A DNA stretch of 64,000 bases from Haplomitrium mnioides (lineage: Eukaryota > Marchantiophyta > Haplomitriopsida > Calobryales). A program made the translations under genes and the position numbers. The notes under the pieces are model-generated. The model worked only from the letters and a program-made list of their open reading frames with translations, had not been told where the DNA came from and did not search any database. Numbering within the stretch: position 1 is the stretch's first letter; the number at the start of each line of letters is the position of its first letter. Positions 32,701 to 44,028 of the stretch are shown piece by piece. The stretch spans positions 1 to 64,000 of the forward strand of contig JBNGIS010016171.1 of the NCBI GenBank assembly GCA_049999725.1. The letters run 5' to 3'.

Positions 32701-33808
32701 GGCTGCCAAGGGGGGATCTTGGGGTTGTCTCAGCATCGTCTATGTAGGAGCATCAATCCTAGGGGCGCTTGGGGGGCTTCTAGTCGAATTTCTCAAGTGG
32801 AGTCAAGAGAGGAGTGGTTGTGTTAGTGCCCACTCCTGCAGAGAAGATCCATTCAAAACTCAAGGTGGAGTGGGTGACCAGCAGTCGAGGGGACTGTCTT
32901 CCAGAGGTGGAAGTTAAAGAAATCCTCTTCCGAGCATGAGGAAGCAAATTCAGGGCTTCTCGCAAGGGAAGTTGAAAAACTATCTAGATGAGAGTGCGTG
33001 GGTGAAGAATAAGAGGAAGACTGGAGTTGCTAATGGGAGTTGAGGGAAAGTTTGGAGAAAAGATTGGTTCTTGAGACGCAAGAAGGCCTGCAATGTTGGC
33101 AAGGCAGGGTGTATGTATGAGTGTGTCTATGGGCATGTGGCTAGTTAGATTTGTGTTCTGTTTATAGTTCTGTGAAGTTCTTAGCATTTAGAGTACTTGC
33201 ATTCCATTTGTCAAATCCTGAGGACACCTTGGGAAGAAGAAGTCAAGACTAATAGCATTGTATTGTGATATTTGGATGTTGGGACCTATTTCCCTTTTGT
33301 ACACAAGGTGATTGGGTTCAGTTCTAGGCTCCTCAAGTATATTTCAGAATTGACTCAGCAGGATAGTAGCCTACCCGTATGTGCCTTGAGGAAATGGATG
33401 TGAATGAGCAAGTTGGCTGCTGAAGCAATTGTTGGCTAGTGGCCAAGACTGTGAGGCAAGCAAGAACCACTCAAGTCTCCCAAGAAAGGACTCACCAAGA
33501 GGCCATTACAGCAAGAACCAGATGCCCTGTTCTATCCACCTCCGTCTTCCAAGTGGCACCTTTCAGGGTTAAGGCCTGAAGAAGGGGTGTGACTTGCATC
33601 TGTGGGTATTGGAAGGAAGTGTGACGGTAGCTGTATGTAGGCAGGCGTCGTGCTTGGGTGTTGTGCAGACACTCCAGATCTGGTAAGTAGGAGTTGGGGT
33701 CCATTTGGTGCAAAGTTCCTCCCATAAAAGGTCTCGAAACACTAGTCAGCCCTTAGGTGGGTGTACATCGGTTGGAAAGGAGTTAAGGCTCCGACCATAG
33801 GGCTGACA
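29725..33808 (+). repeat. solo LTR of the long-LTR family (4084 bp)
   Basis: TGTCGGCCGAGTG...GGGCTGACA with a perfect 5-bp target duplication AGTTC (29720-29724 and 33809-33813). The flanks rejoin into continuous X-unit sequence on the minus strand, as read uninterrupted at 53885-53935, so this is a clean solo LTR. It contains four tandem 49-bp repeats (about 31094-31290), two hairpin cassettes (31591-31629, 31716-31754) and the covarying inverted repeat GGTTAAGTAGG/CCTACTTAAC (30996-31043). ORFs in it are low-complexity and appear in shifted frames in the other LTRs; none is a gene. Confidence 0.9.
31094..31290 (+). repeat. tandem 49-bp repeat, four units
   Basis: Unit AAAAAGGCAATCTATCGACA... 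followed by ...GATCAAAGAGTGGC, 49 bp, four times with about 10% divergence. Degenerate single units are spread over all long LTRs of the window. Confidence 0.85.
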
Positions 33809-36176
33809 AGTTCTCACTTATCTTGTCTCTTATTGAAATTACCACTTTCTCGACATCCACTTCTCTTTCTTCCTTTTGAAATTGTTTGATTTCAGAATAT
33901 GCCTTGAGAGGAATCAACATTGAACTCAAAATTTCTTTGTCTACTTCAGGTAGGCACTTGAGTTGACAAATACCATTTGTAGGTAACCAAAATTCATCTG
34001 TTGAAAATTGTTTGCTCCAAATCTTTGCCTTGGAATCATTTAACTTGAACTTGAATTGTTGATTCAAAGCAATATCATGTATCCTTTGAACTAGAGAAGG
34101 ACATTGCTGAAGAAACATTTTGAAATCCCAAGTTTCCAACAAAAGATCACTTGAGGTTTAGGATTATAGGATAATTGAAGCGCCTTGCTAAGACTCGTAA
34201 TTGTGAAAGTTGTGACATATTTCAAACGTTTCGAGAATCGGCTGAACATTTGATCGAGACTAAGATATCCAAACAAGATAGAATTCTTATTCTCTCGTCT
34301 CGTGTTGTCCAACTGAAGAAACAAAGTTGGAGACAACGGGCCTTCAAAGTCACATAATATTTTGTTGAGTACAGTAACTATCAAATTAGAATCGCTTCTC
34401 AAGTTTTTGTACGTTAAAAAGACCCTCGAAGAAAGAGCATGATTGAATATTAAGGCACCAACAACATGCACACCCACCAAACAATCTTTATCAATGTTTT
34501 TTGGTGGCAAAGGCTAGTGTGGAATAGCAATTTTCTTTTGATCCATTCCATCAATGACAATTCCCAAGTACTTTGACCATCGGCATAACATTTTCTTCAA
34601 TGGTTTGCAAGTTTTGATCTTTCTTTCATTTTTTGGTCACGATGAAGAAACAACTCGCGATTATATTTGACTGCATTATCACAAAGCACGATGGACATAA
34701 AAGTAGTTCAGTAAAACATATGTCGATACTTGTAACTTCAAAATACAATCTCATGTGCTAAAAACATTCAAGTCATCTTAAACAAATGTTTGGATTAGTA
34801 GAAGTAAAAACTTTGTAAAAGATTAAAAATAAACTTTAGGTAATTTGAAAAAAGGAAAATCTATTTTACATAAAATAAACAAAAGCTTCACAAATAGAAA
34901 AACAAGATTTGCAAACAAATGGTATGAGAACACATCCTTTAAGCGTTTAGAATGAGTGGAGACAATAATTGATTGTATCCACGCATAGGACCAATACAAC
35001 AACACCAATATCATGGCTTATTGTGAGTATTGTCGTGACTAGTTTTAAAAGAAACAAGAACAAATCCTATGCACGCATAGCATTTGCAAGCAACAAAAAT
35101 AATTCTTGCTATTTTTTTAACAAAAGCTCTTCATTTAAAGGAACAAAAACAAAACTTGTTGCAAAGCTAAAGTCACCACCAAGAATCAGATTCATTTTCT
35201 CGCTTTATTTGACTGCATACAAGGTTAAAATTGAAACTTAAACAACATGCTCTATGCAAGCATAGACACTCTTCTCACAACTCAACTTGCTAAGAATTAT
35301 TCGACTCAAATCTTCTTTGCTGAATAACTTAACAAAAAATAACATCTTTTGGCTTTTAGTTGAGAAAACATAACATCTCTACAACTAAGCTTTGAATCTA
35401 GAAAAAAGAGCATGGATTAATTGAAGCTATCAAAAGAGAAGAAAATTTGTTACTTTTGTCAAACTCTAAGACAAATGTTTCTCGCAAAGATTTTATTTCT
35501 TTGCATGTTTCACAAACAGAAAAGCTATTGTATTTTGGAATTTTTACATATGGAAAATGAGTTCTTCAATGTTTTTTAAAACCCGAGGAACTAAAAATAC
35601 AATCAAGATCTTTCTCTTTCAAATAAGTTGTTTAGTAGTCATAAACTTCCAATTTTGTAAAATTATCGAGCAAGTTATAAACTTTGTGAGTGGGTATTCT
35701 CTCAAAGTGTCTTTGGAAATAATTGTCCATCCAATCATGCAAAAAAACTCCATTAGCAAATGGTTCTCTTTTTCCAAAAAATTCCTCTAGGATCTGCATT
35801 TTTGAGATTTTGAATCCTTTGGATTCTATCATTCCCTATTGGTAATATTAATTTAAAGACTCTTCTACAGACAAAGGGCCCACTAGGCAGAGTAACCCGA
35901 TTGTCAACATCATAGTCATTTCTTGGTGTTTTCCATTGGGTCTTCTGGTCCAAATCACGATGATCCATGAAGGCAAGAAAGGCAACATAGGGCTTCTTGT
36001 GTAGTCCCAAGATGCAATTACCCTTTACTATATAAATCACAAACGATTTGTTTTTTTCGAGTTTAAGGAGAGGGACATATTTGTCAAGTATCTTCAAGCG
36101 GCAAAGGAAGATGGCAAGGTAAATTTTGAAAACCCTTTTTCATTTGTTTCTTTTTTTCCTAACTTGAAACTCCCAG

Positions 36177-36265
36177 GTCCATGCGCGCATGGACTCCCAA
36201 GTCTATGCGTGTATGGTTATTCGAGTCTATACGTGTATGGTTATTGGAGTCTATGTGCACATAGA
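36177..36265. repeat. palindrome cluster in intron 1, copy 1
   Basis: A perfect 18-bp palindrome GTCCATGCGCGCATGGAC is followed by related words GTCTATGCGTGTATGG, GTCTATACGTGTATGG and GTCTATGTGCACATAGAC (the last also a perfect palindrome), spaced about 25 bp. Confidence 0.85.
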
Positions 36266-37794
36266 CTACATTGTCTTATCTCTTACCTTGAGCACTTGTA
36301 CTTGTGCCTAATCATTTTTTGTTTTGTTTTCAGTTTACTTAGTTTCTGGCAGATTTCGTCAATGGCTACAAAGACGTGAAGCGCGTCAAGCGCAACTTCA
36401 TCAAGCTGGCCATCCAAATCAAAATTCTGAAGCCCAAACAGGGTGTCAACATCCAACAACTAGTGTTGCATCCCAGCGCGACTATATTTTTAGCTCACGC
36501 GGCACGCCCTTCTACCCAATAAAAAAGAAAGGAGGTGGGGCAAGCTGAGGCTCCCAAAAAGAAGAAATATGCGATCGAGAAGAAAAAGCCTGTTCCAATG
36601 TCAAGAGCAAAAAGGCAATCCTACAAGGGGTTGCAAAATTTCCAGGAACGGGAGCAAGTGGACCCTCAGACATTGTCTGAAGAAGACAAAAACAAAATAA
36701 AGGAGTCTGCAATCCAACGATGCAGAGTCCGTGAAAAAACAACCACCATTAGGCTGGAAAACTTGAATTTTCTGAAACCTGGAATAGACAACCGAGGGCC
36801 TTTCCAGATTAGAAGGCTAAATGAAGATTTTGTTGAGCTTCAAGTGCAGAGAATGCTCACAAACAAGTATACACATAGTTTTTTCATTGTTGTTGTTGTT
36901 GACCCAAAGTGTGGGTTAAAGGATAAGTCAGAGTTTGATATTAAGAACCTTGACAAGTATTGCTACGAGATTGCTGGAGGCAATTATAGTGCTGTAGCGA
37001 GACAGCTTTTGATCACAAAATACGCAGCAAAGAATCTGGCCCTATCGCTCTACAATTGTTATGTGTACATGGGTATTACATCAACAAAGGACCGTATTTT
37101 TGCAACTGATGACAACTACGACCAGAGGTATAGGCTGGAAATAACCTCTATTCAAAAGGGTGGAATATTGACATCAAAGGTTTGTGGAGAGTGAGATGGT
37201 GTCATCCCAGAAATTGAAAAGAGAATTGGTGCTGGAAACCTTGGAGATCAAACCCAAGTCCACACTTGAGAAGACAATAACTTCTCAAGACAATTGGTTT
37301 CAGCTTGTGTTCAGAAGCGGTGAGCTCTAGGATCTACAACATAGCATATTTTTTATGTGGGAGAAGAATATCATTAAGGGCTAGAAGTTGAAGGACAGAG
37401 GATCTCTCAGAATGGAGGACATGAAGTGGACATCTTGGAGGTCCCTTCAAGGTCTTCCTAACGAAGTTAAAATTTCAGTTTTGAAGTGCGTGGAAGCCGA
37501 AGAGCTTTCAATGGATGAAATGTCTTGGGAGGCAAAGAGACATAAAGTTTTGGCAGTGATAGTACAAGGTTTTTGTTCAAAAGTTTATTGCAACAGTTGG
37601 GAGGAAGCAAGAGAGGAGTACCCTCTCCACACTGAGGAGTCTAAGATGGCTGCTTTCTATTCTAACTTCGAGAAGCTTTTGGTTAGTTTTTCTTTTCACT
37701 TTACATTCATTTCTTTGAGGCTGTAGTGAATTTACGCTAAGTTGTCTTTGGTTTTGATAAAATAGGTTTTGAGTTCCTTTGTCCAAGGACTCTG

Positions 37795-38365
37795 ACGTCT
37801 ATGCATGCATGGACTTCTTAATCTCTTTGCAGTTATACTTCATAGTCAAAGCACGTCTGGACTTCGAAGTCCATGCACACTAGGACTTTAAATTCCATGC
37901 ACGCATGGACTACAAAATCCTTCCTCTCTTGAACCTTAGAGTCCTAACGCGCTTACCTTAGAGGTCCATGCATGCATAGACTTCGAGTCCTTGGCATGCG
38001 ATTACTCAAACGTCCAAGTGCAGCTTGCCTTACGAGTATTCGCTCGTCTGGATTGCTACGTCTATGCGCGCATGGACTTTGAAGTCCATGCTTGTCATGA
38101 ACATGAAGTCCATGTGCGCCTGGACTTTGAAGTCCTTGTGCGCTTGGACTTTGAACTTCTTGCGCGCTTGGATTGTGAAGTCCATGCGTGCCTAGACTAT
38201 GAAGTCCAAGTGGGCTTGGGCTATTAATTCCTAGCGCAATGACTATGAAGTCCATGCATGCATGGACGATAAGGGACTTTGAAGTCCAAGCCCTCATTGA
38301 CATCAAAGTCCATGCGCGCATGAACTTTGAAGTCCTTAAGTGCCTTGACTTCTTTGTCCATGCAA
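37795..38365. repeat. palindrome array in intron 2, copy 1
   Basis: About 18 to 20 degenerate units of the form AAGTCCATGCGCGCATGGACTTTG, 25-35 bp apart, nearly back to back from 38060 to 38360. The copy at 38250-38267 (GTCCATGCATGCATGGAC) is a perfect palindrome. Confidence 0.85.
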
Positions 38366-38540
38366 GCATGGAATTCAATGTCCCTCTTAGTTTGGAGTCG
38401 AGGGTCTTGTTCATCTTGTCTTTCTCTCTCTAATCTTAAATTTCTTTTTGTCACCTCTTATATTTTTTTGTTTTTGCTGTATGCAGGGAGACAAAACGTT
38501 CAAGTGTCAGCTTGCAAAAAAATTGATTGCAGCAACTTGA

Positions 38541-39541
38541 ATTGAAATCACTTGTTGTTTGAATAATGCTATCAAGGACAACAATACATCTCCAAAATTG
38601 AAACCGTCCATAGATTGTACGCCCTTTGTGTTTTAGACAGACATACTTTGATCATAAATATTAAGGTCTCCATAAGATGAGGACAAATAAAGGTCCTCAA
38701 TCATCTAGAAATTCTAAGTTGAATGTCTTTCTATTGATCTATTGTAGTAGTCAAAAGAAAGATTCAACTTTGACCGCTTGATTAGCAACAAAGATCTTGT
38801 GCGTGCAGAAGTTTGTTTCTTCAATTCTCTATGAGCACTAGGTTCCCTGTTTGATCTTTGCATGCGAATTGTTCACTCCTTAATCCTATGCGCGTATTGG
38901 ATCCACTCCTTGACCCTATGCGCACATAGGGTTCAATCCCTGATCCTATACGCGCATAGGGTTCACCTTCTTGATCTTCTCGGGCGGAGCTATCTAATTC
39001 AATAGAAGCCATTTTTTTTCCCAATATACTCGCCATCACACTAGACACTTTTGGTAGTCCATCACTTACCTCCAAAGAATTGTAAATTGAACAAATCTCA
39101 AGCAACCGGTCAAANNNNNNNNNNNNNNNNNNNNNNNNNNNNNNNNNNNNNNNNNNNNNNNNNNNNNNNNNNNNNNNNNNNNNNNNNNNNNNNNNNNNNN
39201 NNNNNNNNNNNNNNGAAAATGAAAAAAAGAAACTGGAAAGATGAAAATGAGCGATGCTTTACATACCAACTTTTTTCTGCACCACGCAAACCTATGTGTC
39301 AAGAGCTCTACGAGTCATTTTTTGGCGGGAAAAGGTATTTTTTGAAATTTATGTATAAAAAGAGTGTCAATGGAAAGTTTTTTTTTCTATTGTCGCGAGT
39401 TCACTTTCTAGTTTTTGTTTTCTTGTCATCACTGTTTTTGCATTTTCTTGTTATTTTGCCATTTTCAGTCATAAGATTTTTGTGAACTTTTGTTCTTAAG
39501 ATTTTTCACCTCAAATTCTATGAGTTTTTGCTTTATGGAAA
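38541..39541. other. X unit intercopy region (contains assembly gap)
   Basis: No gene recognised. 38880-38960 carries three further palindromes of a CCCTATGCGCACATAGGG type, which make the minus-strand frame here read as YARIGS-like repeats. 39230-39540 includes a short readable stretch (ENERCFTYQLFS) with no known match. Confidence 0.6.
39115..39214. other. assembly gap (100 N)
   Basis: Exactly 100 N, between the two ParB-methyltransferase copies. The true distance is unknown, possibly because of repeats. Confidence 0.99.
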
Positions 39542-42500
39542 ATGGCATCACAGGTCAATATTTCCAAACCTATTCAATCAAAGCCTTACAGGTATTCGGA
39601 TGTTATCAAGGTTCTTGAGCCAAAAAAATTAGACTGAGAATGGCTAGTTAATTGTGGATCCTTGAAATGCATTGATCAACACCTTTACCTTTTTGCTGGT
39701 GAAGGTGAAAATTTTAACCTTGGCCTTGTGGTCCAAATAACGATGATTAGAGAGGGGCAACAAGCCAACATCAGGATGCTTGTGTAGTCACAACATGCCA
39801 TTATCCTGTACAAGGCCCATCACAAACGATTTTGCTTTTCGGAGATGAACGAGAGGGACATTTTTGCCAAGCATCTACAGATGGCTAAGGAAGACGACAA
39901 GGTAAGATCTTAAAACCCTTTTTCATTTGTTTTCTTTTTGGATTGACTCGAAACTCAATGTGCATATGAGCTCTTGAATCCATGTGCGCATGGACTCTCT
40001 AGTCTTTATTTAGCTTAGATTGAATGTTAAGTACATTTTTACTCATTGTAAGCACTTGGAGACTTTTTGTTTAACATGTATGATCGTTTTTTAATTTTGT
40101 TTTTCAGTTCACTCAATTTTTGGCGGTTTTTTGTGGATGCCTACCAAGATGTGAAGTATGTCGAATGTGACTTTATCAAGATAGCCATCAGCATTAAACT
40201 ACTGAAGCCCAAGCAAAGCGTCCACATTCAACAGCTTGTGCCTCATCCAAGTGCGACGACCATGTAAACGGTAGCAACACTATGACCATCAGCTACCAAA
40301 AAACAAAAAAAGTTGGTGGAGCTAGTCGAGGCTCTTAAAAAGAAGAAACAGACCATCCCAAAGAAGAAGCTTGTTTCAGCTCCAATTATTGAGGAGGAGC
40401 CAACCAACTCCCAATCTCCAACAAGTTCCTCTTCTGCGGCCTCTTCGTCTTCAACACCGAGGAGCTCAAAGGAGGAAACAGAGCCGGAGCCAATTCAGGC
40501 TCCAATATCTAGATCCAAAAAGGAATCACATAAGGGGATGCAAACCTTTCAAGAGCATGAACAAGTGGACCCTCTAATAGTGTCTGAGGAAGACAAAAAT
40601 AAAATCAGGCAGTCTGCAATCAAGCGATGTAGAGTTCGAGAAGAAACGATTACAATTTGGTTGGAGAAGTTAAATCTTCCAAAACTTGGAATGGACAACT
40701 GGGGGCCATTTTGGATTAAGAGGTTCAATGAAGACTTTTTTGAGCTTTTGGCACATAGAATGCTCACCAATAAAAATGCATATAGCTTTTTTTTATTATT
40801 GTCATTGACCCAAAGTGCTGATTAAAGGATAAGTCAGAGTTCAATATGAGGAACCCTCACAAGTATTGATACAAGATTGAAGAAGAAAATCACAGTACTA
40901 CCGCAAGGCAGCTTCTAATCACCAAATATGGAGCAAAGAATCCAATATTGTTGCTCTATAATTGCTATGTTTACGTGGGCTTAACACCAACAAAGGCCTG
41001 TATATTTGCAATAGATGACAATTATGACCAAAGGTACCGATTGGAAATGACATTGATTCAGAAGGTCAATTATTAGCATCAAAGGTTTGTGGAGAGTGGG
41101 ATGGTTTCACCCCAGAAATTAAAAAGAAAGCTGGTGTTGGAGACCTTGGAGATCAAGCCAAAGTCGACTCTTGAGAAGATAGTCACTTCTCAAGACAATT
41201 GGTTCCAGCTGGCGTTCCAAAGTGGTGAGCTCTGGGATTTACAACAAATCATTTTTTCTATGTGGGAGAAAAATACGGTGAAGGGCTAGAAGCCTAAGGC
41301 CAAGGGATTACTGAGAATGGAGGACATGAAGCGAAGAGCTTTCAATTGAAGAAATGTCTCGCGAGCTAGAGAGACATAAAGTTTTGGTAGTTATGGTAAA
41401 GTGTTTTTGCTCCAAAGTCTATTGCAACTCCTATGAAAAAGCAATAGAGGAGTACCTTCTCCACATTAAGGAGTCAAAAATATCTATATTTTACTCCAAT
41501 TTTAAGAAGCATTTGGTAAGTTTGTTTTTCCATTATACGTTTATTTCTCTAGAGTTCCATTGAGTTTTTTGTAAATTGTTTTTTGTTAGAATAAAAATGA
41601 TTATGAGTCCATGCGTGCATGGACTATCAAGTCTATGTGCGCAAAAACCCTCTAGTTTGGCGCGCTTGGACCATCAAGTCCATGCGCGTATGGACTCTCT
41701 AGTTTAGGCTTGTAAAGAACTCTTTAGACTAGTAAGTCCATGCGTGCATGGACTCTCTAGTCTAGGCTTGTAAGGGACTCTTTAGACTAGCAAGTCCATG
41801 CGCTCTTGGACATTGAAGTCCAAGAGGGTATGGAATTCAATGTCCATCTTAGTTTGGACTCCAATGTCCATGCTATTTTGGACTCTCAAGTCATTGACTA
41901 GATTGACGTAAGGGTCTTTGCTCGCATTGTCTTCCTCTTTAAAGTCTATGTTTTTTTTGTTATCTCCTCTTATTTTTTTTTTACTTTTATTGTGTGGAGG
42001 GGGACAAAACCTTTAAATGGTAGCTTGCAAAACATTGATGGTAGTTGCCAAAGGGAAAAAAATATCGAGCGTCGAAGAAGCCCTTGATCAAGACCAAGCC
42101 TCAACACTTGTTTCCTACCTTCATGTTTTTTTGCTTCATTGTCAGAAAAGCTAGAGAGTGGAAATCAAGGCAACAAAATAATGTTACTGCTCTTTCTACT
42201 GATAGAGATCTTAAGAGACAAAGATGAGGACTTATTGTTCTTCATTGATGGACTCAACGTGACATATTACCAAGTCTATGAGGAGGTAAATGTTCGCTAG
42301 TTGAAGGGATTTGTGAAACCTAGATGTTTCACTTTGGTAATTGCAGATATTCCTTATGATTACAATCTTAAAGAATGCAATCATGACGATTCCAAACCTT
42401 TTTCTAGGCATGAAATTTTTGAAATTGTTTCATCGTTTGCTGTAATCACGACTTTTGATTTTTGGTCTTTTGTAATAATCCATTCTTCACAACAATTTGA

Positions 42501-43280
42501 CATCGTTGAGGATGCTCTTTTGAAGATTTGTTGTGCCATCAACCACGATATCTGGTAAGTTCTTTTTTGATTTTTTAGTTTACCTTGTTTAGTTTTCCTA
42601 CACTATGTTTCAAGTGTATGATTTGTTTGTTTTTCTTACTACATAGACAAAAGCAATATTCATCATTTCGGTGGTCTAAGAATTGCTCACGTCTATGAGT
42701 ATTGGACTGTAGGCTACTGGACAAAGGAGGGTAAGAGGAGCTTGAGGCTCTTCAACTTGCAACTTGCTAATGCATGTGGTCGTCCCAACAAATTATGTGA
42801 AGTGTGTTTAGTTGCTTTGTTGTGTCGCCTAATCTAAAACATATAAGAGATGATGCTCCTATGAATGTTTGCCAAAAGCCCGAGGCTCTTTATAATTTTT
42901 TCATTGACCATTTGTCAATAGAGCAAGATTGGATCTTAGATCTTTGCTCTAGGTCTGGCACATGCATTGTTTGTGTTTTCAAGCTGATGTGAAATTGCAT
43001 CGTTGTGGAATATGATAGACGTCAATCTATCTATATTCCTCAAAGAGTTTTGACGATGGCTTCTTTGCCATCCGGCGTGACCAAATCGTAGATAGTATGT
43101 GCACACCACATACGTGTTCCTCTTAGTACCGTAGATGCTACTGGTGATTCTATTGCCATCTTTGGGACTGGAAAGGTTTGGCAGAACATTGTAGCGACTG
43201 TAGATGCTGAAGCTTCTCAGCCAGTTGATTTAGATGAGACAATTCCTCTTGAAGAGGTTAGAGCTGTAGCATCAGAGTGA
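39542..43280 (+). pseudogene. X unit: ParB-like/DNA N4/N6-methyltransferase gene, copy 2
   Basis: Exons inferred from GT-AG borders: 39542-39901 (ATG, MASQVNISKPIQSKPYRYSD), 40108-41515, about 42000-42554 and 42647-43280. Exon 2 repeats the Ser/Pro-rich linker, the SEEDKNKIRQSAIKRCRVRE helix and the ParB-like block of copy 1. Exon 3 has ADIPYDYNL (DIPY at 42346-42357), where class beta/N4-N6 methyltransferases have catalytic DPPY, then DFWSFVIIHSSQQ. Exon 4 reads the N-V-x-P-E-A-L-x-N-F-F-I block, LDLCSRSGTCIVCVFKL (motif I, 42936-42980; usually D-x-C/F-S/A-G-S-G-T) and VEYDRRQSIYIPQRV. The order DPPY before SGSGT is that of beta-class enzymes. Stops at 39635 and 40260, shifts in exons 2 and 4, and a decayed acceptor (GAG) at 41999 make it a pseudogene. 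Confidence 0.55.
41605..41830. repeat. palindrome array in intron 2, copy 2
   Basis: Five or more units such as GTCCATGCGTGCATGGAC (about 41609, 41743) and GTCCATGCGCGTATGGAC (about 41678), spaced 65-70 bp. They lie in the same intron as the array of copy 1 but with different spacing. Confidence 0.8.
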
Positions 43281-43881
43281 TGCAATTTTTGTACAAAATA
43301 AAGTATTTCCTTACAACATTTTATTTGCTGAAGTTTCAATCTTGTTGCATTCCAAATTCAATTTAAGTCTTTTCTTCACGATTCAATTTCCTACGCAAAA
43401 TGGTTTTTGAACAAAACGTATTGGTTTTCATAACAAATAGCACTGAAGTCTATGCTGGCATGGAAGTTCATTTTTTTTTTTTCATTTTCTGTTCAAGTTT
43501 TCTTTAGTCCTTAGTTTTTTATGTCCCTTCTTAGACAAGCTTTTGCATTCCCTACTTCCAATTACTTAGCAGTCTGTGCTCGCTTCAGTTCTCCATACAT
43601 GCATGGACTTGAGTATTCAAGCTCGAGTAAGCTGTAGTTGTCCCTACGTGCATGGATCTTTCAAACAAAGCGTGTTTAGCAACCGCTATTTTGAACTAGG
43701 AACCGCTATTGAGTTCATGTTTCACTTGGTAGTTGAAATTTTGTTTTTTTTTGTGATTTGATATTGAAAAACATCAATTTTACAATTGTGATCTATTTTT
43801 GTAAAGAAAATTGTTTTTAAAAAACACAAATTGCATATTTTAAAAATTTCTCTATAATATAAACCCTAGAAAACAAGCATT
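43281..43881. other. X unit 3' flank with palindromes and end-like motif
   Basis: AT-rich, no gene. It has palindrome-type words (CATACATGCATGGACTTG near 43595, CTACGTGCATGGATC near 43643) and at 43671-43711 the inverted form of the motif TTGGTTCAAAGTAGCGGC seen at 52390 and 56190. Confidence 0.6.
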
Positions 43882-44028
43882 TGTTATCGTAGATATGAGA
43901 TACACACATCAAGTCAGGCAGCGCCGCACTTCTTCATTCCATAGTATCAATACATAGAGTGTCACGATTGTATGTAGCCCTATCTATATATAGGGTATAG
44001 ATAGGGTTAGTCCTATAGTCCTATAACA
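43882..44028 (-). repeat. 3' LTR of copia element
   Basis: 147 bp. On the minus strand TGTTATAGGACTATAGG... to ...ATCTACGATAACA. It differs from the 5' LTR at only about four positions by eye, so the insertion is recent. Confidence 0.95.

Larger units (their letters stand above)
29455..36100 (-). pseudogene. X unit: DUF7869-like protein, copy II, split by a solo LTR
   Basis: On the minus strand from about 35935 (the QWKTPRNDYDVDN start) to 33809, then 29724 to 29455, with the solo LTR 29725-33808 inserted. Readable stretches are VFKLILPIGNDRIQRIQNLK, the QLDNTRRENKNSILFGYLSL signature (about 34270-34330), and DSKAKIWSKQFSTDEFW with GICQLKCLPEVDKEILSSM near 33.9-34.05 kb. Compared with copy III it lacks the VGHTHDQID half of the DUF7869-like signature: the text jumps from FGYLSL to DQMFSRF. 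Several stops lie between the blocks (34.5-35.6 kb). The gene sits immediately beside, and opposite to, the ParB-methyltransferase copy 1; the boundary is at about 35930-35940. Confidence 0.5.
35938..38540 (+). pseudogene. X unit: ParB-like/DNA-methyltransferase gene, copy 1 (5' part)
   Basis: Three exon blocks are inferred from GT/AG borders conserved with copy 2: about 35938-36118 (VVQITMIHEG..., 5' truncated), 36334-37681 and 38487-about 38540, where it breaks off. Exon 2 reads FVNGYKDVKRVKRNFIKLAI, a basic linker, SEEDKNKIKESAIQRCRVRE, then PFQIRRLNEDFVELQVQRML, FFIVVVVDP, and YEIAGGNYSAVARQLL (36976-37002), ending with DRIFATDDNYDQRYRLE. I read PFQIRRL plus the GGN(H/Y)S-ARR strand-helix as a ParB/sulfiredoxin-like fold. 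A one-base shift near 37190 and stops near 37328 and 37382 break the frame. The methyltransferase exons are missing. Palindrome arrays occupy both introns. Confidence 0.5.

Noticed and set aside
35753-36097. Single minus-strand protein of 114 residues covering the DUF7869-like start
   Set aside because: Only the part below about 35935 matches copy III. The rest is the antisense of ParB-methyltransferase exon 1 on the plus strand.
37795-38365. CRISPR-like array of regularly spaced palindromic repeats
   Set aside because: Units are degenerate, spacers are 7-15 bp and not unique, there are no cas genes, and the context is a eukaryotic intron.
38821-39105. Repeat protein with YARIGSG-like units
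   Set aside because: The repeat is the palindrome array read in one frame; it runs into a gap and has no coding signature.
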